Part shown: positions 44,739 through 53,585 of the stretch, piece after piece
How the letters are laid out: the number at the start of each line of letters is the position of its first letter
Position numbering within the stretch: position 1 is the first letter of the stretch
Source: a virus
DNA length: 64,000 bases
Strand: one strand, 5' to 3'
IMG/VR virus record: IMGVR_UViG_3300036399_001571
Coordinates: 1 to 64,000 of that record
Made by a program: the position numbers and the translations under genes
Notes under the pieces: generated by a model
The model's database searches: none
Told to the model about the DNA's origin: nothing
Seen by the model: the letters and a program-made list of their open reading frames with translations, nothing else

Positions 44739-45389
44739 TTAGTCAGTTTTTTTAACCACCGGAGATTCTATGATTGGTCTATCCGTGTATATTCCCCAAT
44801 CTGCATTTGGGTTTACTCTGGGTTCAATTGGGCTAAGATTCATGCTTACAACAATCCTTGGACTTTCAATCATTTGCCGTGCTGTCATGTGGGTAATAAA
44901 TGAGTTAAAAATAATCAACAGTCCATCTTGCGGCTTAACAGAAATAGTGTTGTGCATATAACCACACCAGTGCGCTGAAAAAATTAAATCCGCAGAATCA
45001 AGTGGGGCAGATGGGTAGTAAGCAATAGAAAAATAGTCACCAGGGTGTGTGTGATGGTTTTTGTAATGACTGTGAGCTATCACACTCTGCCCAGGCATTA
45101 ATTTTATCGCCCATATTTCATCAATTTTGTATTTACGATTTGTTACTTCGTCAACAATTTGAACAATTAATTTTTCAAGTTTTGTGAATTCAGGTGTTAC
45201 TGGAACAACTGTATCTTCATACTGCACAAAACCACGACTTACTGAGCCATATTCTTCGCAATCTGCATTAACTGGAAAACCGTATAAGTTTATATCGGAC
45301 ACAATCTGTTCATTGTCTATGTCCAAAAGCTGCGATGTAAATATGTTTTGATTTATTAAAGGAATAGTATTTATTTTACTCATATACAA
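44739..45389 (-). CDS. Putative 2OG-Fe(II) oxygenase of the 2OG-FeII_Oxy_5 type
   Basis: 216 residues (an in-frame ATG at 45383 is an alternative start). VIAHSHYKNHHTHPGDYFS, followed by IAYYPSAP, then SVKPQDGLLIIFNSFITHM and SPRIVVSMNLSPI, match the layout of this divergent family common in cyanophages, with His-rich first motif, distal His and Arg. The first motif has HxH rather than HxD, so the metal set differs from the canonical one. It overlaps the next upstream gene by 14 bp. Confidence 0.65.
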   Translation of the reverse strand: MYMSKINTIPLINQNIFTSQLLDIDNEQIVSDINLYGFPVNADCEEYGSVSRGFVQYEDTVVPVTPEFTKLEKLIVQIVDEVTNRKYKIDEIWAIKLMPGQSVIAHSHYKNHHTHPGDYFSIAYYPSAPLDSADLIFSAHWCGYMHNTISVKPQDGLLIIFNSFITHMTARQMIESPRIVVSMNLSPIEPRVNPNADWGIYTDRPIIESPVVKKTD

Positions 45390-46047
45390 AGTTGGACATA
45401 TCTACTGGTGGGTTTGATTTCAGCCACACATTGACAACCATTACATTTCTAACCCCATACAAACAAGGGCTAGTTTGATGCACAACCCGACCTGCATCAA
45501 ATATAACCAATCGATTTTCTCTAAAGGCAATTCGCTCTCGCATCTCAATCGGGTCAATATGTTTTTTCAAATTTTCCCATTCAAGCGCATTGTGCTCACC
45601 AAAGACAAGCTTTGATTCAAAAAGCTCAAGAAACCCACCAACCACTTTTTCTTTTGATGGGCCGTAATAGACACACCCAACTTCAGGCCCGTTGTATATT
45701 TTTTTATCCTGATAAAGAAAAGTGTCTTCATCAACATGGGGTCCAAGAAACTGTCCAGCCCCAAATGTTCTTGTCCAGTACTCAAATCCAAGAACTTCAC
45801 TTATCGGCATTGGTAGATTGGTTTCCCATATCTCCCTAATGACTTGCTTCCTAAGTGTGTTGGCCGAAGAAGACCACCAACCATGCCAAAACATATAAGG
45901 TGCATAGCAGCTGGATTTTTCATCATGATAAGAGTTGAGCTCGCTAGCAATGCGTGAATCAGCTGTCATTGGACCAGGGAAAAATGATGCATCCTGGATG
46001 ATTGCTGAATAAACAGTCTCATCTATGGCGTCATCGTAAATTTTCAT
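45376..46047 (-). CDS. Putative 2OG-Fe(II) oxygenase (divergent)
   Basis: 223 residues. EYWTRTFGAGQFLGPHVDED gives HxD; RLVIFDAGRVVHQTSP gives the distal His; RNVMVVNVWLK provides a candidate Arg. The jelly-roll spacing agrees with the family, but an inserted 30-residue helical segment (HNALEWENLKKHIDPIEMRE) lies between strands. It is coupled by 4-bp overlap to the desaturase gene upstream and by 14 bp to the next oxygenase gene. Confidence 0.7.
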   Translation of the reverse strand: MKIYDDAIDETVYSAIIQDASFFPGPMTADSRIASELNSYHDEKSSCYAPYMFWHGWWSSSANTLRKQVIREIWETNLPMPISEVLGFEYWTRTFGAGQFLGPHVDEDTFLYQDKKIYNGPEVGCVYYGPSKEKVVGGFLELFESKLVFGEHNALEWENLKKHIDPIEMRERIAFRENRLVIFDAGRVVHQTSPCLYGVRNVMVVNVWLKSNPPVDMSNFVYE

Positions 46048-46868
46048 ATATTTTTAACTTTATTCAATTTGTAAAATGGTACGCTTGGCTTTAGGTGGTG
46101 GTTAAGGTGCTTATGGTGTAGTCCGGTAAATATGAATCCAAAAACAAATTTATTATTTTTTGCAGTAAAATTTTGGTTCTCTGCCTCTGTTGTTTTCCCA
46201 GAAACGTACGAATAGCTTATGTGTGGGAACCACGATAAGAAAACGAACACTAGATACGGAAAAATAAAGGTTGGGAAAAGCCATATGAACGTAAATTCCA
46301 TCAGTTTCCCAAACATATACGACGAAAGAAATAAGACGAAAGTTGCTCTGTAAAAATTAACTTGAGCCTTATCTTTATACATTAAATACGCAAATATCGC
46401 CTCTCTTCTGCCTAACGTTTTTTTTAAAAGCTTAATGCCACCTGGAAAACAAACAACTACTTTTTCGTACAATCTTTTTGTTGGGAATTCAATTATTGAA
46501 ATAGCACCATCCGAACAACTACTATCAGGGTCCAATTTTGAATTTGCGTACCTATGATGCGCGATATGTAATTTGCCGTAACCCAAAAACGGCAAACCCA
46601 AAAACACGGAACTAGAATGACCAACTAACTTATTCAAAAATTTAAACTTTTTTATTCCACCGTTTACGTTCCCGTGTATTGCCTCGTGCATTACCACAAA
46701 TAGGTAGTAACAAATTACCGTGTTTATTAATGTGGCGATAAACAGTGGGAAATGCCCAACAATGGAAACTAACGCAACCAACACGTAGGAGAACATAAGA
46801 GAAATCCAGAAAAAAATTATCGGCCACCTTATTCCGTCGTTTGTTTTGTCTGGGTACAGTTGGTTCAC
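46044..46868 (-). CDS. Fatty acid desaturase-like membrane di-iron enzyme
   Basis: 274 residues. Three histidine boxes are present: HEAIHG (61-65), HIAHHRY (101-105) and HHKHLNHH near the C-terminus, as in membrane desaturases/hydroxylases. Hydrophobic segments at about 16-38, 41-60 and 175-225 would span the membrane. Length fits short bacterial desaturase-type enzymes. Substrate could be a fatty acyl chain, carotenoid or sphingoid-like lipid. The gene overlaps both neighbours by 4 bp, so it is expressed with oxygenases that, like it, use O2 and iron. Confidence 0.8.
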   Translation of the reverse strand: MNQLYPDKTNDGIRWPIIFFWISLMFSYVLVALVSIVGHFPLFIATLINTVICYYLFVVMHEAIHGNVNGGIKKFKFLNKLVGHSSSVFLGLPFLGYGKLHIAHHRYANSKLDPDSSCSDGAISIIEFPTKRLYEKVVVCFPGGIKLLKKTLGRREAIFAYLMYKDKAQVNFYRATFVLFLSSYMFGKLMEFTFIWLFPTFIFPYLVFVFLSWFPHISYSYVSGKTTEAENQNFTAKNNKFVFGFIFTGLHHKHLNHHLKPSVPFYKLNKVKNI

Positions 46869-47560
46869 AGGTACCCACTACCAACCGTATCGCGTAGATA
46901 CTCTAGGTCAAAATCAAATATTAAAACCACCCTGTCATTTGTTCCTTCGTGTATTACAGAGTGCCTGTATGGCGGGCCATCCTTGAACGCAAGAATTTTC
47001 CCCTCATCCCATGTCCTGGTCTCATTTCCAACGGTAATTTTGCATTGTTTATCGTTTACAATGCATAAGTGACATCTCATTATTTTGTCAGAACCATTGT
47101 GTGGATTAATTATTGCCCCTGGTTTCACTATGCTGAACATTCCGCCAGAACACTGTCCATCATCTGCAAACTCTGAGACTATTGAATTAAATGTCTTAAA
47201 ATAAGAACTTGAGTAATCAAGATGTGCCTCTAGGTCTTTTTTTGTCTTCCACTTAACCACGCTACCCAGCAGTTCGGTATTTCCCCACTGCCTGCTATCT
47301 GCGCTTGGTCTTGTCCCAGCAAAACAAACATCCCACACCCCTGAATAAAGGTCTATTTCTTCTTCTTCTTCTTTTTCGTTTGATTTTATCTTGAGCTTTG
47401 GCGACGCAAGAGTGTTGCCGCCACCCCTGGTTGGGAATGGGTGGCTATGTTCCATATAGGAATTAAATTCGTCTTTTATAGAGAGCCAATTTTTTTCAAT
47501 CTCCACGCATACGGGGATTTCCCTAATAATATCATCCCAGAATGCTGGCTCCATTGACAT
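46865..47560 (-). CDS. Aspartyl/asparaginyl beta-hydroxylase-like oxygenase
   Basis: 231 residues from the ATG at 47560 (AAGGA upstream, 1 nt after the preceding stop); an upstream in-frame start would lie inside the preceding gene. IINPHNGSDKIMRCHLCIVN, TWDEGKILAFKDG and HSVIHEGTNDRVVLIFDFD match the Asp/Asn hydroxylase branch of the 2OG superfamily, which uses a His-His pair plus an Arg to hold iron and cosubstrate. Such enzymes hydroxylate Asp/Asn in proteins or act on lipids. An acidic loop (NEKEEEEEID) interrupts the N-terminal half. Confidence 0.75.
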   Translation of the reverse strand: MSMEPAFWDDIIREIPVCVEIEKNWLSIKDEFNSYMEHSHPFPTRGGGNTLASPKLKIKSNEKEEEEEIDLYSGVWDVCFAGTRPSADSRQWGNTELLGSVVKWKTKKDLEAHLDYSSSYFKTFNSIVSEFADDGQCSGGMFSIVKPGAIINPHNGSDKIMRCHLCIVNDKQCKITVGNETRTWDEGKILAFKDGPPYRHSVIHEGTNDRVVLIFDFDLEYLRDTVGSGYL

Positions 47561-47561
47561 T

Positions 47562-48323
47562 TTAGTCCTTAACGAAAGCCGTGTATCCGTAACTTTCAGA
47601 GTTGTGAAATGTGCTTCCATTTGAAAACTTTAGCACTTCGTGTAAATCACTTAGTGGGTGCAGGTTGTAATCGTCTCTGTAAATCTTCCCGGAATTGTTT
47701 GTTGAGTTTATCAGCAGCACACCGCCAGAAGACAGGGAGCCAATGCATTTTTCAAGCAACTCTATATCGTAAGCAACATCCCAGCCCATAACTTGAATTA
47801 GGTCAAAACCGGAAGCCTCTCCGTCGCCTATCTCGTCTGGCTCGACAACGCCATAACTTGTATCTCTAAGGCTTTCCGAACCGATACTCATGGAGTGGTC
47901 ACGTAGAAAAGTTTCAAAATTATAAAGAGATTGATTGTTAACAAAATTTATGCTGATGTTTTTTCTCTTAGAGAATTCTATGAATTGCGAACTCCACAAA
48001 TCCGGACTAAAAAACAGTATTTTTTCTGGATTCTTGACAGACATAAACAACTCAACCGAGTTATGCATGTTTGCCATTATCTCTCTCCACCCAGTCTGTG
48101 GGTTTAGGAGCAAATCCATATACCAAACCCCCTCCGAAGTACCCCTGGATGCGATTGACATATTCAAGTTCAAGGATGCTCGCCAATCAATTGCTTTTTG
48201 CGCTGACTCAAAGACCTCGTTAGTTATATCTTCCCAGGATGATTCCGTCCCCAGAACACGCTGCATGGGAGTATTACTCAACAGATGCGTAACCATTGCA
48301 GTACGTAGCCACCTATTGTCCAT
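47562..48323 (-). CDS. SAM-methyltransferase-like protein
   Basis: 253 residues from the ATG at 48323, with AAAGG nearby; the stretch upstream overlaps the previous gene. The C-terminal half has FDLIQVMGWDVAYDIELLEK and GGVLLINSTNNSG, the pattern of strands 4-5 in class I methyltransferases; the earlier glycine motif is weak. The central region (SVKNPEKILFFSPDLWSSQF) may be a substrate domain. It could methylate a product of the neighbouring oxygenases. Family call is tentative. Confidence 0.5.
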   Translation of the reverse strand: MDNRWLRTAMVTHLLSNTPMQRVLGTESSWEDITNEVFESAQKAIDWRASLNLNMSIASRGTSEGVWYMDLLLNPQTGWREIMANMHNSVELFMSVKNPEKILFFSPDLWSSQFIEFSKRKNISINFVNNQSLYNFETFLRDHSMSIGSESLRDTSYGVVEPDEIGDGEASGFDLIQVMGWDVAYDIELLEKCIGSLSSGGVLLINSTNNSGKIYRDDYNLHPLSDLHEVLKFSNGSTFHNSESYGYTAFVKD

Positions 48324-48633
48324 TTTCAGACGCCTTTGCCAACTTGTAGTTCCAGTATGCCTCTCGTGCAATACTTGTCATCTTTACATTTATTTTTGCC
48401 AAAAATCTTGGTATTGAATTAGACGTATAATCAGCGCTTGCGCCTCCCCTAATGTCACTGCTGTACTTCCAGAGCTGGCGTATTTTTACAGCTGCGTAAT
48501 CAATCCTCATTGAATCAATGTCGCTTGGGTCTTGGTCTGTAATAAAACATATGACCGCAAGTTTTTGTTCATTTCTTTTGGCGTCTTTTTCGGCGTCGTA
48601 CAAGTTTGCTCCGCCACTTTCCCTAGTTCTCAT
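48313..48633 (-). CDS. Hypothetical protein
   Basis: 106 residues, charged, without membrane segments. VICFITDQDPSDIDSMRIDY and AREAYWNYKLAKASENG do not match a family I know. It is chained by 11-bp overlaps to genes on both sides. Small proteins 48313-49420 together form a run of four short genes. Confidence 0.6.
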   Translation of the reverse strand: MRTRESGGANLYDAEKDAKRNEQKLAVICFITDQDPSDIDSMRIDYAAVKIRQLWKYSSDIRGGASADYTSNSIPRFLAKINVKMTSIAREAYWNYKLAKASENGQ

Positions 48634-48931
48634 TTGCTATTTCCTCCACTAATTCGTTACGGGTGAAGTCTCCAGGTTCTGTTTCTTCCCATTTTCTCTG
48701 TGGGTCATTTGACTGGAGTAGGTCGCAAAAAAAGGCAGCTCCATCTGGGAGTTCAAAGGATAAAAGCGCTGGATTCCAGCGAGGAACTTGGCTATCCCTA
48801 TTCGGGTTTTGCATTGGTTCTTGGATGAATGGATAATCCGGGTCCATATCTGGGCATATTTCATACCTCCCAGAATTTAGTGCAATTTCGACTATTGAAA
48901 TCTTCCGTGGTATTTTTGGAGCTATTTTCAT
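48623..48931 (-). CDS. Hypothetical protein
   Basis: 102 residues. Pro- and Trp-rich middle (VPRWNPALLSFELPDGAAFF) and an acidic C-terminus. No family recognised. It overlaps the next gene by 11 bp. Possibly a regulatory or structural accessory protein of the island. Confidence 0.55.
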   Translation of the reverse strand: MKIAPKIPRKISIVEIALNSGRYEICPDMDPDYPFIQEPMQNPNRDSQVPRWNPALLSFELPDGAAFFCDLLQSNDPQRKWEETEPGDFTRNELVEEIANEN

Positions 48932-48940
48932 AACCGCCCA

Positions 48941-49174
48941 CTAATCCCGGAGTCTTGCCAGCGCCGCCAATTGAAGTTTCAAACATTCGTATGCATCGTA
49001 CTGTGCAAGCAATGCAGTGTTTTCGTTTACCGAAAGGTCAACTGGGTTTTCCATACCAGCCTCTAGGTCATCATCTTCCACACCAAGAACAAAAGCAAGC
49101 GTGTATATTGAGTATTCGAGTATCTGAATTGCTTCAGCCTTGGCCTTTGCCAATTGTTCTGGTGTTAGTGCCAT
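48941..49174 (-). CDS. Hypothetical helical protein
   Basis: 77 residues. Mostly helical with an acidic loop (GVEDDDLEAGMENPVD) between two amphipathic helices. No family recognised. The first of the two short genes with 9-bp spacing on each side. Confidence 0.55.
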   Translation of the reverse strand: MALTPEQLAKAKAEAIQILEYSIYTLAFVLGVEDDDLEAGMENPVDLSVNENTALLAQYDAYECLKLQLAALARLRD

Positions 49175-49183
49175 GTTGGAAGC

Positions 49184-49420
49184 TTACTCAGCAATTCTTA
49201 ACTTGATGTTGTTAATCTTTGAGATAAAATCAGCAATCAATTTGTGGCCATGAATAATGCCGTTTGAGTCCATACCTGGGGTGAAGTTGACATCATCAAA
49301 CGTGTCTGGGTCGAAACCTTCTTGGAGCAGTCTCTCCATAAGCTGTCTCTCAATGTCCTTCAGGGTGCGCTGATAAACAAGCTTTTTTTCCTGAGTTGTA
49401 AAAGAAGATTCAAATTTCAT
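49184..49420 (-). CDS. Hypothetical helical protein
   Basis: 78 residues. Two helices around an acidic turn (GFDPDTFDDVNFTPGMD) and a C-terminal helix HKLIADFISKINNIKLRIAE. Possibly paralogous in architecture to the gene at 48941, but the sequence is not clearly similar. Confidence 0.55.
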   Translation of the reverse strand: MKFESSFTTQEKKLVYQRTLKDIERQLMERLLQEGFDPDTFDDVNFTPGMDSNGIIHGHKLIADFISKINNIKLRIAE

Positions 49421-49465
49421 GGCTGCTCCGTAATCCGTACGTTGGACAAGTACCCATATTCTACA

Positions 49466-50167
49466 CTACGGATTGGCCAATTTCGGCAGACCAGTGAATG
49501 TCGGCCCTATCCGATTATCGTCAGCGTCAAGACCTGTACGAATCCCTTTGGTCCAAGTCCATGGTTTTTCAATACCATTTCGCGCCTTGAGTTCACCATA
49601 TTTCATTCTAGAATCCACCAGCTCGGCATCGTCCCAGAAATTTGAAACAATAACTTCGGTGTTTTCCAGAATTGAATTATCGTAAATATTAAAAAAACAA
49701 AATGGACTTCCTGCTTCAAAAACTACAGGCTCTCCAATTTTTGTTATTTTCCAGTTCATTTGAGATTCATCCGGCCACCAGTAGCTGGGTATTGTCGCAG
49801 TGAGCGGTATTGCTCCATCTACAAAATAGTTTGGAGAGCCTGAAAACCACGTGTTGTAACCTTCTTCAGTATTAATGACCCACCCCATATGGATGGAAAT
49901 CATTCCTATTATTGAAGATGTAGCCTGAACGCGACCGGATGAAGATATCTCGCCAGAAAGAATAACGGGAGGAGTATTTCCTCCATCCCACTGGACAACA
50001 AGGTCTTCCTCCATTTGCAATTCCCATCCGTAGACGTTTGCAACAGTCATTGGCAGGCACTGATAAGCGTGTTTATTGTAGGTGTTATCCATCCAGTCTC
50101 TTTTAATACGAGACTGTTCTATAACAGGTGGTTTCGAGTGCATTTTTTTAAGGAATAACTTTGTCAT
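49466..50167 (-). CDS. DUF6065-like protein (copy 3)
   Basis: 233 residues. KRDWMDNTYNKHAYQCLPMT, VANVYGWEL, GWVINTEEGYNTWFSGSPNY and FEAGSPFCFFN form the same ordered motifs as the protein at 35931-36635. The shared RDWMD/HAYxC pair may hold ligands. It overlaps the A-type 2OG oxygenase upstream (50164) by 4 bp, the same arrangement as copies 1 and 2. Function unknown. Confidence 0.7.
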   Translation of the reverse strand: MTKLFLKKMHSKPPVIEQSRIKRDWMDNTYNKHAYQCLPMTVANVYGWELQMEEDLVVQWDGGNTPPVILSGEISSSGRVQATSSIIGMISIHMGWVINTEEGYNTWFSGSPNYFVDGAIPLTATIPSYWWPDESQMNWKITKIGEPVVFEAGSPFCFFNIYDNSILENTEVIVSNFWDDAELVDSRMKYGELKARNGIEKPWTWTKGIRTGLDADDNRIGPTFTGLPKLANP

Positions 50168-50898
50168 TTTTTAAAAATAAACCTTTCCCCAATGTCGCTA
50201 GATGTTGAAAAAACATTTGACTTATCGTATGTTGCTTTTTCCCCGTCAAGGTCTTTGCCGTAACCTTTCCACATTTTATGGAATCTGTCATTGTAGTCAA
50301 ACATTGTAACTGCTGCGTATTTGGTACCCCTCGTTACAGGCAGAGATGCATGAGCATAAATGTATGTAGATGGGAACATCACTATGTCGCCATAAGTTGG
50401 TTTGAACTTTATGTCAAGGTATGGGAACCATAATTCTCCACCCTCGTAATCGTCATTTAAATACATAACCGAAGACACTGTGCATATGTAAGAAAAACCA
50501 TGGTCAGCGTGTATGCTGAAGTGCTGCCCCTCCCTGTATCTAACATAATTAATTGCCTCCATAAAATCCATGCGCAAGTTGTATCTTGCTTCGTAATCTT
50601 GAAGGCAGGCTGTTAATCCATATACGGTATCGTTGTATATATTTATTAATTCAGAAAATTCTGATGGACAATTTTCAAGATGTGTTGGACTTATTTTACA
50701 GTCCACGCAATCTCTGTAGTCCTTCATTACTTCACCATCGCCAACCAGCGCCTGCATCCATGAGTATGGTGGCGTACTGCTTCCCCCAACAGTCGCCTCG
50801 AGGCGCTCTGGGATTCTCAAATCCTCGCTAAGCACATTTCTGTAAACTAGAAAACCTGCTTTGGGGTCGCCAACATATTCTACTTCAATGTTTTTCAT
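50164..50898 (-). CDS. 2-oxoglutarate/Fe(II) oxygenase (A-type, Lys variant)
   Basis: 244 residues. HADHGFSYICTVSSVMYLND carries HxD, YAHASLPV the distal His and TKYAAVTMFDY the Lys. It resembles the enzymes at 36632 and 38081 closely, including the YRDCVDCKI segment near residue 60, which matches YRDCVDFKF and ARDCYDFKY in the others. It is followed by a DUF6065-like gene, as those are. Confidence 0.85.
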   Translation of the reverse strand: MKNIEVEYVGDPKAGFLVYRNVLSEDLRIPERLEATVGGSSTPPYSWMQALVGDGEVMKDYRDCVDCKISPTHLENCPSEFSELINIYNDTVYGLTACLQDYEARYNLRMDFMEAINYVRYREGQHFSIHADHGFSYICTVSSVMYLNDDYEGGELWFPYLDIKFKPTYGDIVMFPSTYIYAHASLPVTRGTKYAAVTMFDYNDRFHKMWKGYGKDLDGEKATYDKSNVFSTSSDIGERFIFKK

Positions 50899-50902
50899 GA
50901 AA

Positions 50903-51436
50903 TCATCCTACACCCTCAAACCAGAGCGGCAACACCAAGCGATAGCCGTTTTTTACATTATCCACATAGTGCGAATAATCGATTCCGCTTGGGAAAAGCA
51001 CGCAGCTACGAGCAATTGGTTTGTATGAAATAGATAATTTTGGAAAAACTAGTTCTCCTCCTAAAAAATCATCATTAAAGTAAACAATCGAAGAAACAAC
51101 AAAATTTGAACAGCCATCCTTGTGGGAGCCATCCATGTTGACATTGTCTGCATGCTCTTCCGGTTTGTGGCCGACCTCCGTTTTGAACAAATTTGGCACA
51201 CAGGAATCAAGACTCAAACCGAACATTTCCTCAGCAGCAATTCGCACCCTTTCGGAAATAGAAAAAAGAATACCGTAGACAAAATCGTCTAAACACAAAA
51301 TATAATCACTACTGTAATACCTTACGCAATCATCGTCTTTTGCGTGATTTTCAACTTCTGGATATTTATTTACAAATTCAATAATTAACGAGCGTTCTTT
51401 CTCGGAAATAAAATTAAATTCATAGAATATTTTCAC
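50903..51436 (-). CDS. 2-oxoglutarate/Fe(II) oxygenase (C-type, short)
   Basis: 177 residues. EEHADNVN (HxD), YSHYVDNV (distal His), YRLVLPLWF (Arg), plus VYFNDDFLGGELVFP in the core. One of the smallest in the island but with a complete active site. It starts 1 nt after the preceding gene (51437) ends. Confidence 0.8.
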   Translation of the reverse strand: MKIFYEFNFISEKERSLIIEFVNKYPEVENHAKDDDCVRYYSSDYILCLDDFVYGILFSISERVRIAAEEMFGLSLDSCVPNLFKTEVGHKPEEHADNVNMDGSHKDGCSNFVVSSIVYFNDDFLGGELVFPKLSISYKPIARSCVLFPSGIDYSHYVDNVKNGYRLVLPLWFEGVG

Positions 51437-52066
51437 TCACTTCTCCACAGTATAAAAAGATGGCGTTGTATACCTGTAGCCTTTTTCAATCATGGTCACA
51501 CCATGCAAATAATTAACATCTCCTGGGTGTATTACTGCTAAACCTGGTCTTGGTTTAACGCTGATTTCGTGTTGCGGATAATAAAGTTCGCCACCGTCAA
51601 AATCATCGTTGTAATAAAATAACGAGTTTATATCGTAATTTACAAAAGCGTTTGGTCTTCCATCATTGAGCTGTTTGTCTGCATGCGGGCGTTGCTCTAT
51701 CCCGGGTCGCCACTTCATTATCACGGGTGGTCGGACTGATACCTGTACATTGAAAATATTTTCAATTGTGTTCTTCATTTTATGTATATATTTATCTATT
51801 ATTTTATGGACATCAGGATTTAGTCTAAGAATGATTTCGCTGCTGCACTGTCTATCATTCCAATAATCAGCGTTGTACAAACATGTTCCATCTTCCGAGT
51901 AAACGCTTTCTGCTTCATTGTTCCACTCGTTTATAGTTGGGCAAAAATTTTGTATTTTGTTTAGGTCTTCTTGGTCTATAAAATTTTCGATTATATGAAT
52001 ATTTTCTGGACCGCTACCAAAATGGCCCGGTGGTATTTCCCATGGTGAATTTTCAATTGCCGACAT
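51437..52066 (-). CDS. 2-oxoglutarate/Fe(II) oxygenase (C-type)
   Basis: 209 residues. PHADKQL (HxD), YLHGVT (distal His) and YRYTTPSFYT (Arg), with YYNDDFDGGELYYPQ. N-terminal GPENIHIIENFIDQEDL marks the C-type group shared with 53575 (NPGNIVIKENFISAENV). Gene order places it next to the sulfotransferases. Confidence 0.85.
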   Translation of the reverse strand: MSAIENSPWEIPPGHFGSGPENIHIIENFIDQEDLNKIQNFCPTINEWNNEAESVYSEDGTCLYNADYWNDRQCSSEIILRLNPDVHKIIDKYIHKMKNTIENIFNVQVSVRPPVIMKWRPGIEQRPHADKQLNDGRPNAFVNYDINSLFYYNDDFDGGELYYPQHEISVKPRPGLAVIHPGDVNYLHGVTMIEKGYRYTTPSFYTVEK

Positions 52067-52084
52067 GTCAACAAGACTACCAAA

Positions 52085-52846
52085 TTACCGTTTCTGCACC
52101 AAATCATACAAATATTGGTCTATCTCAGAACGTCGTTTTATTTCTTTTATGTGGCTTTTATCTGGTTTGAATCCATTTTTATTTGAACAATTTAATGTGT
52201 TATAAATTGATTTATCCAAAGAAAAACCATGTGATTTTTTTAATTTTTGCTCAAGCCAGCTAATTGCCTCTAATCTTTTAGGAAGCGAAAACAAGTTCAT
52301 ATATTCAATTAACTCTTTTATCCCATCTTCGTCCGGCATGTCATTTTCTATAAAAACAATATTTTCATCATTCCGAACATCGTCATTACTAAGCGACACA
52401 AGAGACTTGTCAACAAATGCAATTCTGCAAAACAACATTTTTGACTGTATGTTTCCAGAGTTTGAAAACAGCTCATTAACCCCAAAGGGTGTCATGTTCC
52501 CATAGATGAACTCATCCATGTATTCATTCGACATTTTTAAACCAGCGCCAACTGATGCGTAAGCCGCAATACTCACAAAATGCTCTACTGGGTCTCTGAC
52601 TATTGAGAAAACTTCAAAGCCGTCGTTATTGTAAACAATTGGATTTTTTGCAAAGTGTCCAGATATGAAAGGAAAGTCTCTCATTCCTTCGTCGTCGTAC
52701 ATTAGCTGTGATTCATGTGCGTCTGGTAAATACACATCAACAATTCCATTATTGTAAAATGTTTTCCATAGTGCGTGGCAAATACCCATTCCTGAAGTTC
52801 TGGGTATATGCAAGTGGTACAAGCGCTTCATAAATTTATCGTGCAT
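52085..52846 (-). CDS. Sulfotransferase-like protein
   Basis: 253 residues from the ATG at 52846 (52831 is an alternative). LYHLHIPRTSGMGICHA near the N-terminus is the 5'-phosphosulfate-binding loop, and VFSIVRDPVEHFVSIAAY the 3'-phosphate motif, of PAPS-dependent sulfotransferases. The protein is of normal length for bacterial sulfotransferase-family members. Paralogue of the next gene. Sulfation of hydroxyl groups made by nearby oxygenases is a plausible role. Confidence 0.75.
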   Translation of the reverse strand: MHDKFMKRLYHLHIPRTSGMGICHALWKTFYNNGIVDVYLPDAHESQLMYDDEGMRDFPFISGHFAKNPIVYNNDGFEVFSIVRDPVEHFVSIAAYASVGAGLKMSNEYMDEFIYGNMTPFGVNELFSNSGNIQSKMLFCRIAFVDKSLVSLSNDDVRNDENIVFIENDMPDEDGIKELIEYMNLFSLPKRLEAISWLEQKLKKSHGFSLDKSIYNTLNCSNKNGFKPDKSHIKEIKRRSEIDQYLYDLVQKR

Positions 52847-53585
52847 CAAGAATTCTTTTTTGTTCTTTAGTAAAAAGTATGTTGTAAATTTCAAAATCTA
52901 GCCAAATTTTTGACATGATTAAATTTTTATGTTTTTTGCTTATCTTAAAATCTAGTCTTGGTGTTGAATTTACTATCTCAATGCTGTTCTCTATTTTTAT
53001 CTGAAACAAATCATACAAATACGCATTTAAAATATTGATAAAATAATCTCTATTTACAACAGTTCCAATAATTATGTTTTCAATTTTATTCATCACATCT
53101 TCTATTGATTGTGGTTTTTCCACAAACACAACTTTTTCGTGATTTGCAGTTTGCAATGCGAGGTATGAAGTCTTTGAATAAAGAAAACAAGACTGAGGGT
53201 TTTCGCAGCCGGACATACCCTCAAATTGAGACAACATTTCATTGCCCTCTGTCAAAAAAAAATCAAGAAAATCTTCCGTGAACGGTTGATTCGTATAGCT
53301 CGCAGCGTATTTTAATGTGCTTAGGTATTGTTCGTATGGCTCACGAATCATAGAAAATGAAAAAATGTTTTTAACTGTTTCTATTGGATTTCTCCCGAAA
53401 TGTCCACAGATTATTTCATTTGTTTTGGCTGTATCTGGGTTGAATACAAATTCAAATTCGCCCGGCAAATACACAGAAGGCTTAACTTTGTTTTTGCATT
53501 TACGAGCAGCATTTAACAAGTCGTACTGCATCTTCATTCCGGATGTTTTTGGTATGTGCAAAAAATAAGCTTTTTTATATTTCAT
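52836..53585 (-). CDS. Sulfotransferase-like protein (paralogue)
   Basis: 249 residues from the ATG at 53585; a TTG at 53603 would add six residues. KAYFLHIPKTSGMKMQYD and FSFSMIREPYEQYLSTLKYA are the phosphosulfate-loop and 3'-phosphate motifs. About 11-bp overlaps tie it to the oxygenase at 53575 and to its paralogue. Identity between the two sulfotransferases is modest, so they may have different acceptors. Confidence 0.75.
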   Translation of the reverse strand: MKYKKAYFLHIPKTSGMKMQYDLLNAARKCKNKVKPSVYLPGEFEFVFNPDTAKTNEIICGHFGRNPIETVKNIFSFSMIREPYEQYLSTLKYAASYTNQPFTEDFLDFFLTEGNEMLSQFEGMSGCENPQSCFLYSKTSYLALQTANHEKVVFVEKPQSIEDVMNKIENIIIGTVVNRDYFINILNAYLYDLFQIKIENSIEIVNSTPRLDFKISKKHKNLIMSKIWLDFEIYNILFTKEQKRILDAR

